In this document: positions 59,285-64,000 of the stretch, one piece after another
How the letters are laid out: every line of letters begins with the position of its first letter
Numbering within the stretch: position 1 is the first letter of the stretch
Origin: Ottowia sp. SB7-C50
Lineage (GTDB): Bacteria; Pseudomonadota; Gammaproteobacteria; Burkholderiales; Burkholderiaceae_C
Assembly: GCF_033110285.1 (NCBI RefSeq)
Contig: NZ_CP136995.1
Coordinates: 434,001 to 498,000, forward strand
Length of the DNA: 64,000 nucleotides
Reading direction: 5' to 3'
Notes under the pieces: generated by a model
Database searches by the model: none
The model's input: the letters and a program-made list of their open reading frames with translations, nothing else
Told to the model about the DNA's origin: nothing
Position numbers and translations under genes: made by a program

Positions 59285-60544
59285 TCACTTCGGCCCCGCC
59301 TGTTGCCCCGCATGATCCGGCGCAGGGCTTGCCGGTTTCTCTCTCAGTCGGTCAAGGTAGTCCGCCCACGCTTGCAGCATGGTGCGACGTTGATCCAGGA
59401 ATTCCGTGCGGTTGTAGGCGCGGCCTAGGCTGTCGCTGACGGTGTGCGCCAGTTGCGCTTCGATCACCGCGCGGTCAAAGCCCAGGCGCTCGTCAAGGAT
59501 CGTCCTCGCGGTGGCCCGGAACCCGTGGCCGGTCATATCTTTCTGTGTGTCGAAGCCCATGCGGCGTAGCGCAGCGTTGACGGTGTTTTCAGACATGGCA
59601 CGTTCGTGGTCGCGCTCGCCTCGGAACACGTACCCGCCTGGCCCGGTCAGCGGGTGCAGATCGCGCAGCAGTGCAACGGCCTGGCGCGGCAACGGCACGA
59701 TGTGCGGATCGCCGTGCATCTTCCCGGCTTTCTGTCGCTTCATGCGCTCGGGTGGAATAGCCCAGGTGGCGGCATCAAGATCGAACTCAGGCCACTGAGC
59801 AAACCGCAGCTCGCCCGGCCGCAGCATCAGCATGGGCGCCAGTTGAAGGGCGGTACGCACGATGTGCGTGCCGGCATAGCCATCAATGGCGCGCAACAGG
59901 CCCGCCAGTTCGTCGGGGTTGACGATGGCAGCCATGTGCTTCACCACGGGCTTGCGCAGGGCGCCGCGCAGGTCGCGGGATGGGTCGCTCAACACACGGC
60001 CAGTTGCCACGCCGTAGCGGAACACCTGCCCGCAGTTTTCCATTGCACGGTGCGCTGTCTCGATGGCTCCCCGGCGCTCGATCCGGCGCAGCACGCTAAG
60101 GAGCGTGGGCGGGTCAATCTCTGCGATGGGCATGTCGCCCATGTGCGGGAACACATCCACTTCAAAGCGCCGCATGATCTTTGCGCCGTAGCTGTCGGCC
60201 CATTCGCCGCGCTTCACGTCGTACCACTCGCGGGCTACCGCTTCAAAGGTAGTGGCGGCAGCATGGTCGCGCTTCAGCTTGGCCTGGCGCTTGGCGTCGT
60301 TCGGGTTGACGCCCTCGCGTACCTGCTTGCGTGTGGCCATGTGCTTCTCTCGCGCCTCGGCCAGTGTGACTTCGGGATACTTGCCGTAGCTGACGGTGGT
60401 TTCGCCGCGTGGCGTGCGGATGCGCCATTGCCAGTACATGCCGCCAGCAGCAGTGACGCGGATGAAAAGGCCGTCCCGGTCGCCGTACTTTCCCGGCAAC
60501 GGTTTGGAGCGAAGATGACGTAACTTGGTGTCTGTGAGTGACAT
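59285..60544 (-). CDS. Tyrosine integrase (P4/IntS type)
   Basis: A 419-residue integrase. N-terminal arm-binding DUF4102 domain (KLRHLRSKPLPGKYGDRDGLFIRVTAAGGMYWQWRIRTPRG), SAM-like core-binding domain (TFEAVAREWYDVKRGEWADSYGAKIMRRFEVDVFPHMGDMPIAEI) and catalytic domain. The active-site set is Arg242 (LRPGELR), His340/Arg343 (GHGFRATARTIL), His367 (AHTVSD) and Tyr377 (RAYNRT), all present. It starts the satellite; an integration site should lie just beyond 60545. Confidence 0.93.
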   Translation of the reverse strand: MSLTDTKLRHLRSKPLPGKYGDRDGLFIRVTAAGGMYWQWRIRTPRGETTVSYGKYPEVTLAEAREKHMATRKQVREGVNPNDAKRQAKLKRDHAAATTFEAVAREWYDVKRGEWADSYGAKIMRRFEVDVFPHMGDMPIAEIDPPTLLSVLRRIERRGAIETAHRAMENCGQVFRYGVATGRVLSDPSRDLRGALRKPVVKHMAAIVNPDELAGLLRAIDGYAGTHIVRTALQLAPMLMLRPGELRFAQWPEFDLDAATWAIPPERMKRQKAGKMHGDPHIVPLPRQAVALLRDLHPLTGPGGYVFRGERDHERAMSENTVNAALRRMGFDTQKDMTGHGFRATARTILDERLGFDRAVIEAQLAHTVSDSLGRAYNRTEFLDQRRTMLQAWADYLDRLREKPASPAPDHAGQQAGPK

Positions 60545-60660
60545 AAAACCCCCTGCACAGTGTAGGGGGTAAAGCTGGGGTAACGCTGCTTTCCGAACTC
60601 AAGAAACCTAGGTTTCATGCGGGTCACAGCCTATCTTTCGATAGAGCCCCAGCCACCAGT

Positions 60661-60709
60661 CAATAAAAGAAAGCCCGCTACGTTAGTCGTAGCGGGCTTT
60701 CTTTTATTG
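60661..60709. terminator. Perfect 22-bp inverted repeat near the integrase (bidirectional terminator/att candidate)
   Basis: Arms 60661-60682 and 60688-60709 are exact complements, separated by TTAGT. Outer AT-rich ends (CAATAAAAG and CTTTTATTG) and GC core (AAGCCCGCTACG) make a classical bidirectional terminator. It lies 117 bases upstream of the integrase, at the junction between satellite and host gene, and could be the chromosomal target. Confidence 0.8.
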
Positions 60710-60855
60710 GCTCCAATGTCATGGCTGGTGTAAGCACAATTTCACGCAGCGCCGGGTTTCCCTGTCGTCCAAGACGCCGCAGACAACCAACTTAAAGCGG
60801 CCGCCGACCGGTAGTGATCGGGCGTTCTCGGGGCCCGCCCTCCCGGCGGTGCGCA

Positions 60856-61215
60856 TCAAGGCACGTTCCCGCTCGCGCCCTTGTGCGGGTCGTACAGCAC
60901 GGTGCCTGTGCCCACGCCCGCACCGACGCGCGCGCCGCCCACCGGCACGCTGGCGCCCACGCCGGCGCCTGCCGAAACCTGGCCGTGCTGGTTGACGCCG
61001 ACGCCCACGCCGACCGGGCCTATGCCCGTCCCCAGGCCGACGTTGACATTGCCGCCGGAGCCGACGCCCACGCCCAGCGATAGGCCCGGCAGGATGGGCA
61101 CCCCAATGCCGACGCCCGCCGCGCAGGCGTTCAGCAGCCACGCGGTGCTCAGGACCAGCACCAAGTGGGCGCCGCGCCTGAAAGGGTTGGCTTGTGGCTT
61201 CAACGAATCATTCAT
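60856..61215 (-). CDS. Gly/Val-rich lipoprotein
   Basis: A 119-residue protein, ATG at 61215 with AGGTG seven bases upstream (an upstream GTG at 61224 is less likely). The signal (MNDSLKPQANPFRRGAHLVLVLSTAWLLNAC) has lipobox LNAC. The mature part is built from 'GVGVG' and 'GxGIGPVGVGVGVN' repeats without catalytic motif. It is a host gene of the kind common in Comamonadaceae; a surface or envelope role is likely but unspecified. Confidence 0.75.
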   Translation of the reverse strand: MNDSLKPQANPFRRGAHLVLVLSTAWLLNACAAGVGIGVPILPGLSLGVGVGSGGNVNVGLGTGIGPVGVGVGVNQHGQVSAGAGVGASVPVGGARVGAGVGTGTVLYDPHKGASGNVP

Positions 61216-61277
61216 GTTTCGCACCTAGTGGGTGAGGGCGGCCGTGCGCTCATGCGAGGCTGGGCCGCCCGCGGCGC

Positions 61278-63245
61278 TCAGGCCAGCAAGGCGTTGACCC
61301 GTCGCACATACGCGGCCGGGTCCGCCGGCAGACCGCCTTCGGCCAACAGCGCCTGATCGAACAGGATGTGGGCCAGGTCGTCAAAGTGCGCGCTGGTGTC
61401 GAGCTTTTTCACCAGCGGATGCTCGGGGTTGATTTCAAGCACGGGCTTGTTGTCGGGCACAGGCTGGCCAGCCTGCTTGAGCATGCGGGCCAGCTGCATG
61501 CTCATGCCGGCGTCCTTGACCACCAGGCAAGCCGGTGAATCGACCAGGCGCGTGGTGACGCGCACGTCCTCGGCCTCGTCCTTCAGCGCCGCTTTCAGGC
61601 GCTCGAGCAACGGCTTGACGGCTTCGGCAGCGGCTTCGGCGGCTTTCTTTTCAGCTTCGTCCTGCAAGTCCCCTAGGTCAACGGCGCCCTTGGCCACCGA
61701 CTGCAGCGGCGTGCCGTCGAAGTCGCGCAGGTACGACAGCGACCATTCGTCGACGCGGTCGGTCATCAGCAGCACCTCGATGCCCTTCTTGCGGAACACT
61801 TCGAGCTGCGGGCTGTGCTTGGCGGCGGCCAGTGTGTCGGCGGTGATGTAGTAGATAGACTTCTGGCCTTCCTTCATGCGCGCCTTGTAGTCGGCCAGGC
61901 TCACCGTGGGCGTGTCGCTGGTGGTCGACGCGTAGCGCAGCAGCTTGGCGATGCGCTCGCGGTTGGCGTGGTCTTCGCCCAGGCCTTCCTTCAGCACGGC
62001 GCCGAATTCGCGCCAGAAGGTGGCGTACTTGTCGGTGGCTGGCGTATCGGCGGTCGCCGTATCGTTCTTGTCCTGCACGTCGGTCACGCCGTCGGCGTCC
62101 GTGCTGGCGGCGCCAGCGGCTTCGGCCTTGGCCATGTCTTCCAGCATGCTCAGCACGCGGCGCGTGTTGCCGTCGCGAATGGCGCGCACGTCGCGGCTTT
62201 CCTGCAGCAGCTCGCGGCTCACGTTGAGTGGCAGGTCGGCCGAATCGACCACGCCCTTGATGAAGCGCAGATAGCGCGGAATCAGCTGCTCGGCGTCGTC
62301 CATGATGAACACGCGCCGCACGTACAGCTTGATGCCGGCCTTCTTGTCGCGGTCCCAAAGGTCAAACGGCGCGTGGCTGGGGATGTACAGCAGCTGCGTG
62401 TATTCGGTGCTGCCCTCGACGCGGTTGTGGCTCCACGCCAGCGGCGGCTGCCAGTCGTGCGCCAGCTGTTCGTAGAAGCCGACGTACTGCTCTTCGGTCA
62501 CGTCCTTCTTGGGTCGCGTCCACAGCGCCGTGGCCTGGTTGATGGTGTCCCATTCGCCGGTCTTCACCATCTGGCCGGGTTGGCCTTCTTCCTTGCCTTC
62601 TTCCCACTTCTCGCCCTCCATCTTGATGGGCAGGGCGATGTGGTCGGAGTATTTGCCGATCAGCTCCTTCAGCTTCCAGCCGTCGGCGAATTCGAGCGCA
62701 TCGTCGCGCAGGTGCAGTGTCACGCTGGTGCCGCGCTCGGCGCGCGTGATCGGCTCGACTTCAAATTCGCCCGCGCCTTTGCTGACCCAACGCACGCCCT
62801 GGTCGGCGGCCAGGCCGGCGCGGCGCGATTCGACGGTGATCTTGTCGGCCACGATGAAGCCGGAATAGAAGCCCACGCCGAACTGGCCGATGAGCTGCGC
62901 GTCGGCCTTCTGGTCGCCCGACAGCTTGGAGAAGAAGTCCTTGGTGCCGCTCTTGGCGATGGTGCCCAGGTGCTCGATGGCTTCGGCCTCGCTCATGCCG
63001 ATGCCGGTGTCGGTCACCGTCAGCGTCTTGCCGGCCTTGTCGAAGGTGATGCGCACTTCCAGCTCGGGCTGGTCGCCGTACAGCGACGGGTCGGCCAGCG
63101 CCTCGAAGCGCAGCTTGTCGCAGGCGTCGGACGCGTTGGAGATCAGCTCTCGCAGGAAGATTTCGGGGTTGGAATACAGCGAATGGGTGACCAGGTGCAG
63201 CAGCTGTGCCACCTCGGCCTGGAAGGCGTGTTTCTGGGTGCTCAT
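61278..63245 (-). CDS. htpG: Molecular chaperone HtpG (bacterial Hsp90)
   Basis: A 655-residue protein. GHKL ATPase motifs: [53 protein letters not shown] (motif N box and G1), [19 protein letters not shown]. Middle domain: [20 protein letters not shown]-terminal dimer domain: [53 protein letters not shown] Thr/Asp/Ala-rich insert ([24 protein letters not shown]) lengthens it slightly relative to E. coli (624). It helps refold stress-damaged proteins. Confidence 0.97.
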   Translation of the reverse strand: MSTQKHAFQAEVAQLLHLVTHSLYSNPEIFLRELISNASDACDKLRFEALADPSLYGDQPELEVRITFDKAGKTLTVTDTGIGMSEAEAIEHLGTIAKSGTKDFFSKLSGDQKADAQLIGQFGVGFYSGFIVADKITVESRRAGLAADQGVRWVSKGAGEFEVEPITRAERGTSVTLHLRDDALEFADGWKLKELIGKYSDHIALPIKMEGEKWEEGKEEGQPGQMVKTGEWDTINQATALWTRPKKDVTEEQYVGFYEQLAHDWQPPLAWSHNRVEGSTEYTQLLYIPSHAPFDLWDRDKKAGIKLYVRRVFIMDDAEQLIPRYLRFIKGVVDSADLPLNVSRELLQESRDVRAIRDGNTRRVLSMLEDMAKAEAAGAASTDADGVTDVQDKNDTATADTPATDKYATFWREFGAVLKEGLGEDHANRERIAKLLRYASTTSDTPTVSLADYKARMKEGQKSIYYITADTLAAAKHSPQLEVFRKKGIEVLLMTDRVDEWSLSYLRDFDGTPLQSVAKGAVDLGDLQDEAEKKAAEAAAEAVKPLLERLKAALKDEAEDVRVTTRLVDSPACLVVKDAGMSMQLARMLKQAGQPVPDNKPVLEINPEHPLVKKLDTSAHFDDLAHILFDQALLAEGGLPADPAAYVRRVNALLA

Positions 63246-63372
63246 GGGTGTGGAAAGAAAAAAGAAGAATCTCCGGCGGCCACGCGCCGCCGGCCATCCG
63301 CTCAGATGCGGCCAGCCGCCGCCGATTCAAGGCGGGGCCGATGCGCTTGGGCGCAGGCGGGAGCCGGGCTGC

Positions 63373-64000
63373 TTACTTGGGCTGTGCCTCGACTTCCTTC
63401 GTCCATCGTTCCACCAGGCGCCGGCGCTCGGCCGCCTTGCCGTATTTCTCAAAGTCGTATTTCACCAGCCGCACGCCGTCCAGGGGAGGGATGCGCGGGT
63501 CGGGCTTGAAGGTCTTGTTGGCTGGCACCTGCAGGCTGCCCACGGTGGCGCCGATCTTCTGGCCGTCGGCGCTCATCAGCCAGTCGTAGTACTTCTTCGC
63601 GTTGTCGGCGTTGCGCGCGCCCTTGACCAGCGCGATGCCGCCAATTTCGTAGCCCGTGCCCTCGCACGGCGCAGCCGACGACACCGGGAACTTGTTGGTC
63701 AGCCGCTCGTTGTCAAAGCCGAAGATGAAGCTCACGCCAATGGCCACCTCGCCCTTGGCCACGTTGCGCGCCTGTGCCTGGCCGCTGCGCGTGTAGGTGG
63801 TGACGTTTTTGTGCAGCTTTTTCAGGTAGTCGAAGGCGGCGTCCTCGCCCATCAGCTGCACCAGCCCAGCCAGGATGGTGTAGCCGGTGCCGCTGGAGCC
63901 CGGGTGCGAGGTTTCGATCTCGCCCTTGTAACGCGGGTCGAGCAAGTCCTTCCAGCACTTGGGCGGCGGCAGCTTTTTCTTCTTCATCACCTCGTCGTTC
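63373..64000 (-). CDS. ABC transporter substrate-binding protein (Fe3+/FbpA-like), 5' end outside window
   Basis: The frame is open through 64000 (NDEVMKKKKLPPPKCWKDLLDPRYKGEIETSHPGSSGTGYTILAGLVQLMGEDAAFDYLKKLHKNVTTYTRSGQAQARNVAKGEVAIGVSF), so the start and signal peptide are missing. SHPGSSGTGYT and the later 'GIALVKGARNADNAKKYYDWLMSADGQK' are conserved in iron(III)/AfuA-type binding proteins. It ends at 63373. The 127 bases to htpG (63246-63372) hold no gene. Confidence 0.85.
   Translation of the reverse strand, partial: NDEVMKKKKLPPPKCWKDLLDPRYKGEIETSHPGSSGTGYTILAGLVQLMGEDAAFDYLKKLHKNVTTYTRSGQAQARNVAKGEVAIGVSFIFGFDNERLTNKFPVSSAAPCEGTGYEIGGIALVKGARNADNAKKYYDWLMSADGQKIGATVGSLQVPANKTFKPDPRIPPLDGVRLVKYDFEKYGKAAERRRLVERWTKEVEAQPK

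Larger units (their letters stand above)
49000..60720 (-). mobile_element. Candidate capsid-forming phage-inducible chromosomal island (cf-PICI-like satellite)
   Basis: Reading the minus strand: integrase, small early genes, AlpA, primase, RepA-like helicase, HK97 capsid, prohead protease, portal, HNH, TerS, TerL and two head-tail connectors. No tail, lysis, repressor or tape-measure genes follow; the series ends at 49198 with repeats. This is the content described for capsid-forming PICIs, which build their own heads and borrow tails from a helper phage. A truncated HK97 prophage is the alternative, but the loss point falls exactly after the connectors. Boundaries are approximate. Confidence 0.7.

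Noticed and set aside
60719..61141. A 140-codon Arg-rich minus strand frame overlapping the lipoprotein gene
   Set aside because: The product is almost only Arg/Gly/Ala, and the other frame has a signal peptide and lipobox.
61815..63509. A 564-codon + strand frame opposite htpG
   Set aside because: htpG is unmistakable; the opposite frame is shadow with no motif.

Overview
The window is GC-rich DNA (mostly 60-68 % by eye) from a betaproteobacterium, most likely Burkholderiales/Comamonadaceae. This rests on the right-hand host genes (htpG, an Fe3+-type ABC substrate-binding protein, a Gly/Val-rich lipoprotein) and on the overall codon style; no rRNA or tRNA is present to fix the genus. Nearly all of it is mobile or horizontally acquired DNA: five blocks in series, with chromosome visible only after about 60.7 kb.

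Block 1 (1-20.6 kb, + strand) is the morphogenesis and lysis half of a lambda-like siphovirus prophage that starts left of the window. The order is S49 capsid protease with a nested scaffold start, decoration protein, gpE-type major capsid, head-tail joining, tail terminator, tail tube, G/GT tail chaperones with a T7 slippery site, tape measure, a run of distal tail proteins, then a DUF6127 membrane protein, holin, SAR-type lysozyme and Rz with a fully nested Rz1. Two tail genes carry three single-base excesses in C or G homopolymers.

Block 2 (20.6-32.9 kb, - strand) is a tightly packed seven-gene defence operon. It runs from a WYL regulator (CapW/BrxR type) through a DUF262/DUF1524 nuclease (GmrSD-like), HsdM, a PRPP-loop phosphoribosyltransferase-like protein, a NADAR domain fused to the N-terminus of HsdS, HsdR and a COG2958/HrgA-like protein. 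Genes overlap or lie within a few bases, and a palindrome-bearing promoter precedes the regulator. The PRTase plus NADAR-HsdS insertion in an otherwise complete type I restriction-modification operon is the most novel feature of the window.

Block 3 (33.1-38.9 kb, - strand) is a six-gene export operon: TetR, HlyD adaptor, FtsX-type permease, ATPase (DevBCA/MacAB-like), a periplasmic CxxCH cytochrome c'-like protein and a NodT-family outer membrane factor. A nested palindrome lies in front of tetR. Block 4 (39.0-48.96 kb) is an island with a large serine recombinase, two different ParB/RepB proteins and a DUF3987 protein in one overlapping operon, followed by a zinc-ribbon protein, an AbiEi/AbiEii type IV toxin-antitoxin pair, an unknown protein coupled to an XRE-ImmA/IrrE protease, two small unknown proteins and a structured candidate ncRNA ending in an intrinsic terminator.

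Block 5 (49.0-60.7 kb, - strand) has the gene set expected of a capsid-forming phage-inducible chromosomal island: tyrosine integrase, AlpA, primase (frameshifted), RepA-like helicase with an iteron-like cluster in its 3' end, HK97 capsid, prohead protease, portal, HNH, TerS, TerL and two head-tail connectors, with no tail or lysis genes. The host lipoprotein, htpG and the ABC substrate-binding gene (cut by the window end) follow.
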